From: Fimenecus sp045655645
GTDB taxonomy: Bacteria; Bacillota; Clostridia; Oscillospirales; Acutalibacteraceae
Reading direction: 5' to 3'
Assembly: GCA_045655645.1 (NCBI GenBank)
Contig: JAZOPS010000051.1
Span: forward strand, 1-64,000
Length of the DNA: 64,000 nucleotides
Below the pieces are notes generated by a model. That model saw only the letters and a program-made list of their open reading frames with translations, was not told the DNA's origin and did not search any database. The position numbers and the translations under genes were made by a program. The number at the start of each line of letters is the position of its first letter. Position 1 is the first letter of the stretch. Shown here in pieces: positions 7,872 to 14,665 of the stretch.

Positions 7872-7970
7872 TTTTGATTCGAATCCGCAGGGTCTGAGCG
7901 TAAAAAAACAGTCCGGTGGACTGTTTTTAGTGAAGAGCATAATGCAAATTCCCCATTTGCATTATGAATC
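7872..7970 (+). repeat. hairpin-rich intergenic repeat between tRNA-Ser and its 3'-end copy
   Basis: The stretch begins with a T-arm-like GATTCGAATCC, reads GCG at 7898-7900, and then an 11-bp stem with a 3-nt GGT loop (AAAAACAGTCC/GGACTGTTTTT, 7904-7928). A second perfect 12-bp hairpin follows, CATAATGCAAAT/ATTTGCATTATG (7939-7966). The first hairpin has the same layout as one beside tRNA-Pro (39876-39898). Confidence 0.7.
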
Positions 7971-7975
7971 TATAA

Positions 7976-8000
7976 TTCGAATCCCTTGCTCTCCGCCAAA
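7976..8000 (+). pseudogene. exact copy of the tRNA-Ser 3' end (25 bp)
   Basis: Identical to 7796-7820, which is the T loop to CCA plus two following bases, at an offset of exactly 180 bp. Nothing 5' of the T arm is present, so it is not a tRNA gene. Its position resembles the second attachment site left when an element integrates at a tRNA 3' end, but no integrase gene is present. Confidence 0.9.
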
Positions 8001-8005
8001 AAATT

Positions 8006-8036
8006 AGAGCCTATCGATTGATAGGCTCTTTTCTTT
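8006..8036. terminator. bidirectional terminator
   Basis: AGAGCCTATC-GATT-GATAGGCTCT followed by TTTCTTTT. It lies between the tRNA-Ser copy and the convergent aconitase X operon. Confidence 0.85.
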
Positions 8037-8043
8037 TAGTTAA

Positions 8044-8484
8044 TTATTCAATAGTTACTGTTCCGTCTTCGTAAACTGTGATTTTGTCGCCAGTTTTAAC
8101 TGTGTTAAGGAACTCTTCACCAAGGCAGTCAACTGTTGGCATTGGAGTATCTGTCCAAACTGAACCGATAATTGCGCCTGCTGCTGCGAGTGAGTCAATA
8201 TGCTCTGAGAAAAGCATACAAGCTGGACATCTTTCCATAACCTTTGCACAATAAAGAACAAGACCACCTGTTGTTGAACCGATTGTCTGTGGAAGGCAAA
8301 GTGCTGTTCCTACCATTGGTTTTTCATAAATATCTGTGTTGTTCTGGTCACCACATTTAGCCTGTTTGTCACCAAATTGAAGTGCACCTTGGAAGGAAGC
8401 AAGTGTATTGAAACCGCCGTGTGAAACAAGAGCTGTAGCTGTTGCCTTGCCCGGAACTACTGGACGACCTTTAAAAGTTTTCAT
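8044..8484 (-). CDS. aconitase X small (swivel) subunit, DUF126 type
   Basis: 146 residues matching the swivelling domain that in longer homologs is fused to the aconitase X catalytic part. The conserved parts are KGRPVVPGKATATALVS, the SFQGALQFGD stretch, LCLPQTIGSTTGGLVL and SEHIDSLAAAGAIIG. It partners with the large subunit encoded one base upstream to form a dehydratase. I start at ATG 8484, which has GGAGG 9 nt upstream and lies one base after the large-subunit stop. A longer in-frame reading (from 8514) would overlap the large subunit and lacks a ribosome site. Bacterial relatives act on cis-3-hydroxy-L-proline. Confidence 0.88.
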   Translation of the reverse strand: MKTFKGRPVVPGKATATALVSHGGFNTLASFQGALQFGDKQAKCGDQNNTDIYEKPMVGTALCLPQTIGSTTGGLVLYCAKVMERCPACMLFSEHIDSLAAAGAIIGSVWTDTPMPTVDCLGEEFLNTVKTGDKITVYEDGTVTIE

Positions 8485-8485
8485 T

Positions 8486-9766
8486 TTATTTTGCCTCCTT
8501 TGTAATAATGTCAAGAATTTCTTCGCTTGTATAGTAACGAGATGTTGTATATGTACGAAGTTTATTTGAGTTTGTGATTACAGGCATTTTCTTTGCAAGT
8601 GGATTGTTCATATACATAAGTGGGCAAATGTAGCTGAGAACAACGCCTGTTGACTGAAGTTTTGCATACAAATCAGTCTTTTTGAATTCGTCACAAACTG
8701 CTGGAGGAGCTGTAAATACAGTTGGGATTGAAACCTTTTTAAGTCCATTCTTTTGAAGAGCTTCGTAAACATCATTTGTCCATTCTTTAAGCTGTGCCAT
8801 TGTCATGTGTGGGCAACCAACAAAGCAGAGTTTTGGAGTTGCATCAGGATTTTTCCACATAACAGGATATGAAGCCTTAACTCTTTCAAGTTCAGCATCA
8901 TCAATAACATAAACCTGTGCATTTTCTGCAACGAGTGAGTCACCCATTTCAACCGCTTCAGGTGTAAGACCATCAATATGGAAAAGACCAACAGCACCGT
9001 TTGATGCACAAGCAGCACCAAAGTCTTTAAGATAAGCTTTAGCATCGTCGTTAAGGTCGTTGCCAAGCCATTCTGTCATGCCTTTAACGAATGGAACATC
9101 TTCCATAACTTTCATACCGATTGCAGAACCAAGAATCTGTGCTTCAGGTTTCTTTGAGCATTTAACTTCGATAATCCATGTTGCTTTTCTTCCCTCATCA
9201 GTAAGAAGACCAAAATAAGGAACAAAGCCTGCGATTGAGCCCATCATTTCGATGATACCTGAGTTACGGTTACAACGAGCACCAATAACAGAGTTTGCGT
9301 ATGCAACTGCACTTGATTCAGCCCATGAAAGGATATCGCCTTTCTTAGGTGTGTTGCCAACTTCGTCAAGATAGCAAGCACAAGTGTAAGCATCATCATT
9401 TAAAAGACCCATTTTACGAAGCTGTTCGTTATATGAATCCTGTTTTGAATACATAAACTTTTTGAAAACAAAGTTTTTAAGGAAATCTGAAGGAACATTT
9501 GGGTCAAATGGTTTTGGGTCAACAGAGAATTTCTGTTTTGAAACAACACCTGCGTTAAGAAGCTGGTCCATCAAATCAAAAACAGGAGTCATCATCTTAA
9601 GACCGAAACTTGTAACAAGATGTCCTTTTTCACTTGTAACGGGAACCATTTTTTCTGCGCCGAATGTTTCACCGTACATAACAAGTGTTTTCATAACTTT
9701 AGCCATAACTTCGCCTTGTTCGCCATTGAGCAAAGCTTGTTGTTCAGCTGTAAGCTGCATTGCCAT
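8486..9766 (-). CDS. aconitase X catalytic subunit (DUF521)
   Basis: 426 residues of the aconitase X catalytic domain, which uses an iron-sulfur cluster to dehydrate small hydroxy acids. Family features seen include IGARCNRNSGIIEMMGSIAG, FVGCPHMTMAQL and YICPLMYMNNP, which supply candidate cluster cysteines, and a C-terminal RTYTTSRYYTSEEILDI. Characterised bacterial enzymes are cis-3-hydroxy-L-proline dehydratases, and archaeal ones act on phosphomevalonate. The isoprenoid route here uses IspH, so the proline-type role is more likely. No ornithine/proline enzyme lies nearby to confirm it. ATG 9766 has GAGGTG 6 nt upstream, better than the GTG at 9775. Confidence 0.9.
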   Translation of the reverse strand: MAMQLTAEQQALLNGEQGEVMAKVMKTLVMYGETFGAEKMVPVTSEKGHLVTSFGLKMMTPVFDLMDQLLNAGVVSKQKFSVDPKPFDPNVPSDFLKNFVFKKFMYSKQDSYNEQLRKMGLLNDDAYTCACYLDEVGNTPKKGDILSWAESSAVAYANSVIGARCNRNSGIIEMMGSIAGFVPYFGLLTDEGRKATWIIEVKCSKKPEAQILGSAIGMKVMEDVPFVKGMTEWLGNDLNDDAKAYLKDFGAACASNGAVGLFHIDGLTPEAVEMGDSLVAENAQVYVIDDAELERVKASYPVMWKNPDATPKLCFVGCPHMTMAQLKEWTNDVYEALQKNGLKKVSIPTVFTAPPAVCDEFKKTDLYAKLQSTGVVLSYICPLMYMNNPLAKKMPVITNSNKLRTYTTSRYYTSEEILDIITKEAK

Positions 9767-9950
9767 GTTAAGCACCTCTTTAATAATTTATTAACATTTA
9801 TAGTTTACTATCATTAAACACCAGTGTCAATGCTAAATTGTTAATTTTTTGACTAATTGTTTTATGCTACATTCAATAAACAAAAACAGTTTGAAAAATT
9901 GGGCATTGTCGAATAAATAATAAAGAATAATGAATATTGAATAAAGAATA

Positions 9951-10027
9951 AATTTGGGTCGGCGACGCGAATATAATCGCCTCCCTCGTCAGAGGTAGGC
10001 GTAAAAAAGCGGGATTTTACTCCCGCT
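9951..10027. repeat. hairpin-rich intergenic repeat (GCGTAAAAAA type)
   Basis: This fills a 313-bp gene-free gap (9767-10079). It opens with AATTTGGGTCG, which is also found at 39935-39945 in the tRNA-Pro flank. A hairpin CGCCT-C-CCTC/GAGG-T-AGGCG follows, then GCGTAAAAAA and the 7-bp stem AGCGGGA/TCCCGCT. The last hairpin may also end the membrane-protein transcript. The rest of the gap is AT-rich with TAAAGAATAATGAA-like tracts and no gene. Confidence 0.6.
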
Positions 10028-10079
10028 GATTTATCTGTATTCTTTTTATACAATATGTAAAGTTAAAGACAAACAAAAA

Positions 10080-10598
10080 CTATTCTCCATATTTATATTT
10101 GTTATATATTTCCATATATTCTTTTTTAGAGACACCCAAATCCTTCCAAGGCTCACCTTTAACCGAATCATATAAATCATCTTTATTAGAGCCACCACCA
10201 GAAGAAGTTGCACAAATTAAATAAATAATTACCGCAATTACAATAACTAAAATGCTTTTCTTTTTATAATCTCTTTTAATCGAATTGTACTCTTCCTTAT
10301 ATTTTTCATTTGATTCAATCAATTCTTTAATTTGTTTTTTCAATATTTTAACATTTTTATTGACACGTATAGTCCCAATGATAAAAGGAATTGATAAAGG
10401 GAAAAATACAAAATATAAAATAAAGGAACTATCTATACTATCAGTCCAACTAAGAGTAGTAATTATCATTAATATTGGTAAAAATATAAAAATACTAGCG
10501 ATTGAACTTAAACAGCTTACTTTTCTTCTTTTCTTATTTAACTGTTCATAAAGTTCTTTTATTGTAACATTAGTTGAATCTTTATTTATACTATTCAT
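10080..10598 (-). CDS. small membrane protein of unknown function
   Basis: 172 residues, not recognised. Two hydrophobic segments (about 35-56 and 62-77) are followed by a charged, coiled-coil-prone stretch rich in Lys and Glu (about 80-112), then a third membrane segment (about 115-131) and a soluble tail with LYDSVKGEPWKDLGVSKKEYMEIY. GGAGG lies 11 nt before the ATG. It sits downstream of cotJABC, separated by a terminator, and ends 20 bp before a pair of repeat hairpins. No function can be assigned. Confidence 0.65.
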   Translation of the reverse strand: MNSINKDSTNVTIKELYEQLNKKRRKVSCLSSIASIFIFLPILMIITTLSWTDSIDSSFILYFVFFPLSIPFIIGTIRVNKNVKILKKQIKELIESNEKYKEEYNSIKRDYKKKSILVIVIAVIIYLICATSSGGGSNKDDLYDSVKGEPWKDLGVSKKEYMEIYNKYKYGE

Positions 10599-10676
10599 AT
10601 ACTACCGAACCTCCTTATTTCGTGTATTATACTATAATGATAATAATTTGTAAAGAATTCTTTTATAAATAAAAAA

Positions 10677-10696
10677 CAGACGAGTTTCCTCGTCTG
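10677..10696 (-). terminator. terminator of cotJABC
   Basis: Minus strand CAGACGAG-GAAA-CTCGTCTG followed by TTTTTTA, 9 bp after the cotJC stop. Confidence 0.85.
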
Positions 10697-10704
10697 CTCA
10701 TTAA

Positions 10705-11340
10705 TTATCTTCTATTATTTTTCATATTCTTCATACAATGCTTATCGAAGCTTGGGTTGAATGCATAGAAGTTTTTGCTGTCGAGTTTATCTGTCATCAA
10801 CTGCAAGCCTTCGCCAAATCTCTGATAATGCACAATTTCTCTTTCGCGTAAAAATTTAATTGGGTCGCGTACATCAGGGTCATCAACAAGACGAAGAATA
10901 TTATCATAAGTTGTTCTTGCTTTTTGTTCTGCTGCAAGGTCTTCGTGAAGGTCTGTTATAACATCACCTTTTGATTGGAAATACATTGCTGAAAATGGTG
11001 TACCACTTGCCGCAACTGTGTAAAGTCCTGTTGTATGGTCAACAAAATACTTGTCAAATCCGCTTTTCTTAATCTCATCAATTGAAAGATTTCGTGTAAG
11101 TTGATATACAATAGCGCCTACCATTTCCAAGTGAGAAAGTTCTTCAGTTGCTATATCTGTCAAAAGTCCTTTAAGCTCGGGCAATGGCATTCCGTATCTT
11201 TGAGAGAAATATCTCATAGATGCTGCGAGTTCGCCATCAGGACCGCCAAACTGCGAAATAATGACTTGCGCAAGTTTAGGATTTGGATTTTTAATCTTTA
11301 CTGGATATTGTAATTTTTTCTCATATTGAAACACTAACAA
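10705..11340 (-). CDS. cotJC: spore coat protein CotJC (manganese-catalase family)
   Basis: 211 residues with a ferritin-like four-helix fold. Candidate metal carboxylates are in GELAASMRYFSQ, ATEELSHLEMVG, DLAAEQKARTTYD and REIVHYQRFGEG. The family includes manganese catalases and CotJC, an inner-coat protein of Bacillus and Clostridium spores. The opening FQYEKKLQYPV is typical. The start is not an ATG: TTG at 11340 has GGAG 5 nt upstream, and GTG at 11334 is the alternative. It overlaps the cotJB end by a few bases, so the two are translationally coupled. This gene is strong evidence for sporulation. Confidence 0.93.
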   Translation of the reverse strand: MLVFQYEKKLQYPVKIKNPNPKLAQVIISQFGGPDGELAASMRYFSQRYGMPLPELKGLLTDIATEELSHLEMVGAIVYQLTRNLSIDEIKKSGFDKYFVDHTTGLYTVAASGTPFSAMYFQSKGDVITDLHEDLAAEQKARTTYDNILRLVDDPDVRDPIKFLREREIVHYQRFGEGLQLMTDKLDSKNFYAFNPSFDKHCMKNMKNNRR

Positions 11341-11582
11341 TCACACTCCATATATTCCCAAGGCCAAGGATTTTTAATCCACGCAAGTCCGCTACCCGAC
11401 TCGTGTGTCAATGGACCAAAACATTCTTCATATTCAGCTGTCAATTCTTTTGCGCGTTCAGTATATTTTTTATGCATTTCTAATGCTTTTTCATCACAAG
11501 GATGTGTATCAAGATATAAATGAAGCTCCCAAGCTGCAAATTTTACAGCAGAAAGTTCTCTCATAAGTTTACATTTATCCAC
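11334..11582 (-). CDS. cotJB: spore coat protein CotJB
   Basis: About 82 residues with the CotJB core LMRELSAVKFAAWELHLYLDTHP, the CDEKALEMHKKY helix and the C-terminal W-rich GSGLAWIKNPWPWEYMECDC. It is part of the spore coat with CotJA and CotJC. The start is uncertain. GTG 11582 has GGGGGT 7 nt upstream and overlaps the cotJA stop by 8 nt. ATG 11597 is in frame but has no ribosome site. Confidence 0.9.
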   Translation of the reverse strand: MDKCKLMRELSAVKFAAWELHLYLDTHPCDEKALEMHKKYTERAKELTAEYEECFGPLTHESGSGLAWIKNPWPWEYMECDC

Positions 11583-11763
11583 AACATTTACCCCCATAGA
11601 ATTTTTTGTCGAGTTCAGGGAAAAGTGTTCCGTTATTGAGCGCTTCAACACAAGTATAAGTTACAAGTTCTGTCTGAAATGGAACATAAGCCATGGCAAT
11701 TACCGGATATTGTGGTAATTTAGGCATTTCTTCACAAATGCAATTCATTGTTTTTGCTTCCAT
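11575..11763 (-). CDS. cotJA: spore coat associated protein CotJA
   Basis: 62 residues, with PQYPVIAMAYVPFQ and the C-terminal ALNNGTLFPELDKKFYGGKC typical of CotJA, the first gene of cotJABC. GGAGAG lies 5 nt before the ATG. No sigma-A promoter is evident upstream, which fits control by a mother-cell sporulation sigma factor (inference), but I could not pick a convincing sigma-E box. Confidence 0.9.
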   Translation of the reverse strand: MEAKTMNCICEEMPKLPQYPVIAMAYVPFQTELVTYTCVEALNNGTLFPELDKKFYGGKCCG

Positions 11764-11838
11764 ATATACTCTCCTTCATTTTATTTTGTGCAACGCACTA
11801 TTACATCATATTCTTTTAAATCTGTTATGTTACTCATA

Positions 11839-11867
11839 TTGAAAAACAATCAATTAAGTGTTAAAAT
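11839..11867 (+). promoter_or_regulatory. sigma-A promoter of the nucleoside catabolism operon
   Basis: -35 TTGAAA (11839-11844), 17-bp spacer, -10 TAAAAT (11862-11867). The start near 11874 leaves only a 13-nt leader before the TTG codon of the first gene, which supports that start. Confidence 0.75.
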
Positions 11868-11886
11868 ATTCTTTGAGGTGTTGGAT

Positions 11887-12459
11887 TTGGATAACGAAAA
11901 CAAAAATTCAAGAATAAAAGAATTTGTTGACTACCTTCGTAGTGACGAATTCAGAATAAAAACCATAACATTTTGTTGTATCATAATGGCAGCAACGCTT
12001 GTATTAATAGCCGGTGAACTTTATAATATATATAAAGGGATTAATGCTGTAACCGATTTACTTGAAGATGGAGAATACAACAGAGTTGTGGAAGTATTCC
12101 ACGATGAAAAGGCGCCAGAAGATGTTTTGCCTATTCTTGGCGTAATTTCAACTACTGAAAGTTCAGACGATGATAAAGAAAACAATAATGACAGTCATAA
12201 AAATGATAACAAGACTGAACAAACCACAGATAAAAATACACAAACGAATTCCGATTCAACGACTACAACCACGACAAATCCACAATCAAAAACTAAAACT
12301 TATGTCATAAATAAAAATAGTAAGAAAATTCACACTAATGACTGCTCTTTTGTTGACAGAATGAAAGAAGAAAACAAACAAATAGTTCAGCTTACAAATG
12401 ATGAACTTCATAATTATTTAAATGACGGCTACACTACTTGTAGTTCATGCGGAGGATAA
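11887..12459 (+). CDS. membrane-anchored protein with C-terminal Cys/His metal-binding-like motif
   Basis: 190 residues from TTG 11887 (GAGGTG 6 nt upstream). A basic N-terminal segment is followed by one membrane helix (about residues 25-45). Then comes a Thr/Asn/Lys-rich low-complexity linker, and a C-terminal motif of about 50 residues with H-x4-C near IHTNDCSFVDRM and YTTCSSCGG at the end. Tails of this H..C..CxxC kind occur at the ends of various Firmicutes proteins and resemble the Ada zinc site; zinc binding is inferred. It leads the deoC-deoB-cdd-pdp operon, 3 bp before deoC. Its function is unknown; sensing or a cell-surface role in nucleoside use is possible. Confidence 0.7.
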   Translation: MDNENKNSRIKEFVDYLRSDEFRIKTITFCCIIMAATLVLIAGELYNIYKGINAVTDLLEDGEYNRVVEVFHDEKAPEDVLPILGVISTTESSDDDKENNNDSHKNDNKTEQTTDKNTQTNSDSTTTTTTNPQSKTKTYVINKNSKKIHTNDCSFVDRMKEENKQIVQLTNDELHNYLNDGYTTCSSCGG

Positions 12460-12462
12460 AAA

Positions 12463-13128
12463 ATGGATATTAAAGAAATACTTTCAAAGGTTGACCACAC
12501 ATTATTGGCACAAAATGCCACATGGGATGAAATCGAAGCAATTTGTGACGACGGAATTAAATATGAAACAGCATCTGTTTGTATTCCTGCTTCATATGTT
12601 AAACAGGCAAAGGAATATGTAGGTGAAAAACTTGCAATATGTACAGTTATTGGTTTTCCAAACGGATACAGTACTACTGCAACAAAGGTTTTCGAAACTG
12701 CAGATGCTGTAAAAAACGGTGCAGACGAAATTGATATGGTTATTAATGTCGGTTGGTTAAAAGATAAAAAATATGATGAAATTTTAAATGAAATCAACGA
12801 AATAAAAGATGCTTGCAACGGCAAAATTTTAAAAGTAATTATTGAAACTTGTCTTCTTACAGATGAAGAAAAAATCAAGATGTGTGAAATTGTTTCAAAT
12901 TCAAATGCTGATTACATCAAAACATCAACAGGATTTTCAACTGCAGGTGCTACAAAAGCTGATATTGAACTTTTCGCAAAACATACTACTAATGGCAAAA
13001 AAATTAAGGCTGCTGGTGGTATTGCATCAATTGAAGATGCTGAAGATTTTATAAATCTTGGTGCATCAAGACTTGGCACAAGCAGAATTGTAAAAATCGT
13101 TAAAAATGAACAAGGCAGTGGGTATTAA
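12463..13128 (+). CDS. deoC: deoxyribose-phosphate aldolase
   Basis: 221-residue class I aldolase (TIM barrel) that splits 2-deoxyribose 5-phosphate into acetaldehyde and glyceraldehyde 3-phosphate. The Schiff-base lysine is in DYIKTSTGFS. Supporting motifs are the substrate-binding AAGGIASIEDAEDFI, GASRLGTS, and the early EIDMVINVGWLK. Its length is normal. It forms a tight operon with deoB (1-nt overlap), cdd and pdp, completing deoxynucleoside breakdown. Confidence 0.96.
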   Translation: MDIKEILSKVDHTLLAQNATWDEIEAICDDGIKYETASVCIPASYVKQAKEYVGEKLAICTVIGFPNGYSTTATKVFETADAVKNGADEIDMVINVGWLKDKKYDEILNEINEIKDACNGKILKVIIETCLLTDEEKIKMCEIVSNSNADYIKTSTGFSTAGATKADIELFAKHTTNGKKIKAAGGIASIEDAEDFINLGASRLGTSRIVKIVKNEQGSGY

Positions 13129-14249
13129 TGAAATATAATCGAGTATTTCTCATCGTTCTCGATAGTTTTGGAATCGGCAATGCACCTGATGCAGATAGAT
13201 TTGGAGACAAAGGTGCAAACACACTCAAAAGCATTTCAAAATCAGCAAAATTCAATATTCCAAACTTAAAAAGACTTGGACTTTCAAATATTGTTTGTGT
13301 TGATTTGAAAAACTATGATTCCCCTATCGGCAAATTCGGTGCATTACAGGAACTATCAAATGGTAAAGACACTACAATCGGTCATTTTGAAATTGCAGGT
13401 ATTATTTCAGATAAACCAATGCCAACATACCCTGACGGTTTTCCTGAAGAAATAATCAAAGAGTTTGAAAAACAGACAGGTTGCGGAACTCTTTGTAACA
13501 AGACATATTCGGGGACTGAAGTTATTGCCGATTATGGTGAAGAACATGTCAAATCAGGTAATTTAATTGTTTATACATCTGCTGATAGTGTTTTTCAGAT
13601 TGCGGCACATACTGATATTGTTCCACTTGAAAAACTTTATGATTATTGCAGAATTGCAAGAAAAATACTTGTGGGTGAACACGCTGTCGGTCGAGTTATT
13701 GCAAGACCTTTTAATGGTGAATATCCGTTTACAAGAACAGCAGACAGACGCGATTTTTCTGTCGAACCACCCAAAGAAACAATACTTGATAAGTTAAAAA
13801 CAAACAATTTTGATGTTATTTCAGTTGGAAAAATTGCTGATATATTTGCAAATCGTGGAATCACTGAAAGTTACTATACTCACTCAAATAATGAAGGTAT
13901 GGTAAAAACTCTTGAATTAACAAACAAAGACTTTACAGGTCTTGTATTTACAAATCTTGTTGATTTTGATATGAAATATGGACACAGACGAGATGTTGAC
14001 GGTTACGCAAATGCAATAAGCGAATTTGATAATTGGTTAAATGATTTTATACCAAAAATGAAAAATGATGACTTATTAATTATTACTGCTGACCACGGTT
14101 GTGACCCTGCATTTAAAGGCACAGACCATACCAGAGAACAAGTATCGATTTTAATGTACTCGCCTGATATTGAACCTGAAAATCTTGGTACAATAAAGGG
14201 TTACAATTATATAAGTAAAGTTATATCAGACAATTTTGATTTAAGGTGA
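13128..14249 (+). CDS. deoB: phosphopentomutase
   Basis: 373-residue alkaline-phosphatase-superfamily enzyme that converts (deoxy)ribose 1-phosphate to the 5-phosphate, linking the nucleoside phosphorylase to DeoC. Metal-site motifs seen are VLDSFGIGNAPDAD at the N terminus, the catalytic threonine region GKDTTIGHFEIAG, and ITADHGCDPAFKGTDHTRE near the C terminus. The ATG shares one base with the deoC stop. Confidence 0.97.
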   Translation: MKYNRVFLIVLDSFGIGNAPDADRFGDKGANTLKSISKSAKFNIPNLKRLGLSNIVCVDLKNYDSPIGKFGALQELSNGKDTTIGHFEIAGIISDKPMPTYPDGFPEEIIKEFEKQTGCGTLCNKTYSGTEVIADYGEEHVKSGNLIVYTSADSVFQIAAHTDIVPLEKLYDYCRIARKILVGEHAVGRVIARPFNGEYPFTRTADRRDFSVEPPKETILDKLKTNNFDVISVGKIADIFANRGITESYYTHSNNEGMVKTLELTNKDFTGLVFTNLVDFDMKYGHRRDVDGYANAISEFDNWLNDFIPKMKNDDLLIITADHGCDPAFKGTDHTREQVSILMYSPDIEPENLGTIKGYNYISKVISDNFDLR

Positions 14250-14253
14250 TTTT

Positions 14254-14664
14254 ATGAATAAAAAAGACCTTTTTTATATGGCAAAAGATGCAATGAAAAA
14301 CTCATATGCGCCATATTCGAATTACAACGTAGGAGCGTCATTACTGTGCAAAAATGGAAATGTATATAAAGGCTGCAATATTGAAAATGCATCATATTCT
14401 TTGACAAACTGTGCTGAAAGAACTGCACTTTTTTCTGCAATTGCCAATGGTGAAAAAGGATTTGAGGCAATCTGTATTGTTGGTGGAAAAAATGGTGAAA
14501 TAACTGATTATGCAATGCCTTGCGGTGCTTGCAGACAGGCATTAGCAGAATTTTGCAATGAAGATTTTAGGGTGTATGTCGGCATAAATGAAAATGATAT
14601 TAAAGAGTACAAATTAAGCGAACTTATCCCCTATTCATTCAACAAATCAAAATTAGGTGAATAA
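14254..14664 (+). CDS. cdd: cytidine deaminase
   Basis: 136-residue homotetrameric-type deaminase turning (deoxy)cytidine into (deoxy)uridine, the substrate of the next enzyme. The zinc ligands and catalytic glutamate are in TNCAERTALF and MPCGACRQALAEF, and SNYNVGASLL is the usual N-terminal motif. AAGGTGA precedes the ATG by 4 nt. Confidence 0.97.
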   Translation: MNKKDLFYMAKDAMKNSYAPYSNYNVGASLLCKNGNVYKGCNIENASYSLTNCAERTALFSAIANGEKGFEAICIVGGKNGEITDYAMPCGACRQALAEFCNEDFRVYVGINENDIKEYKLSELIPYSFNKSKLGE

Positions 14665-14665
14665 T

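Noticed and set aside
7726..8000. Integrated phage or genomic island at tRNA-Ser
   Set aside because: Only 155 bp lie between the repeats and there is no integrase or cargo gene; kept as a miniature-element or scar hypothesis only.
9862..10053. 63-residue minus-strand reading frame in the gap before the small membrane-protein gene
   Set aside because: Runs through the hairpin repeat, with no ribosome site and no family resemblance; repeat-derived.
12429..12878. 149-residue minus-strand reading frame
   Set aside because: Antisense to deoC in a well-supported operon; Ser/Ile-rich shadow with no start signals.
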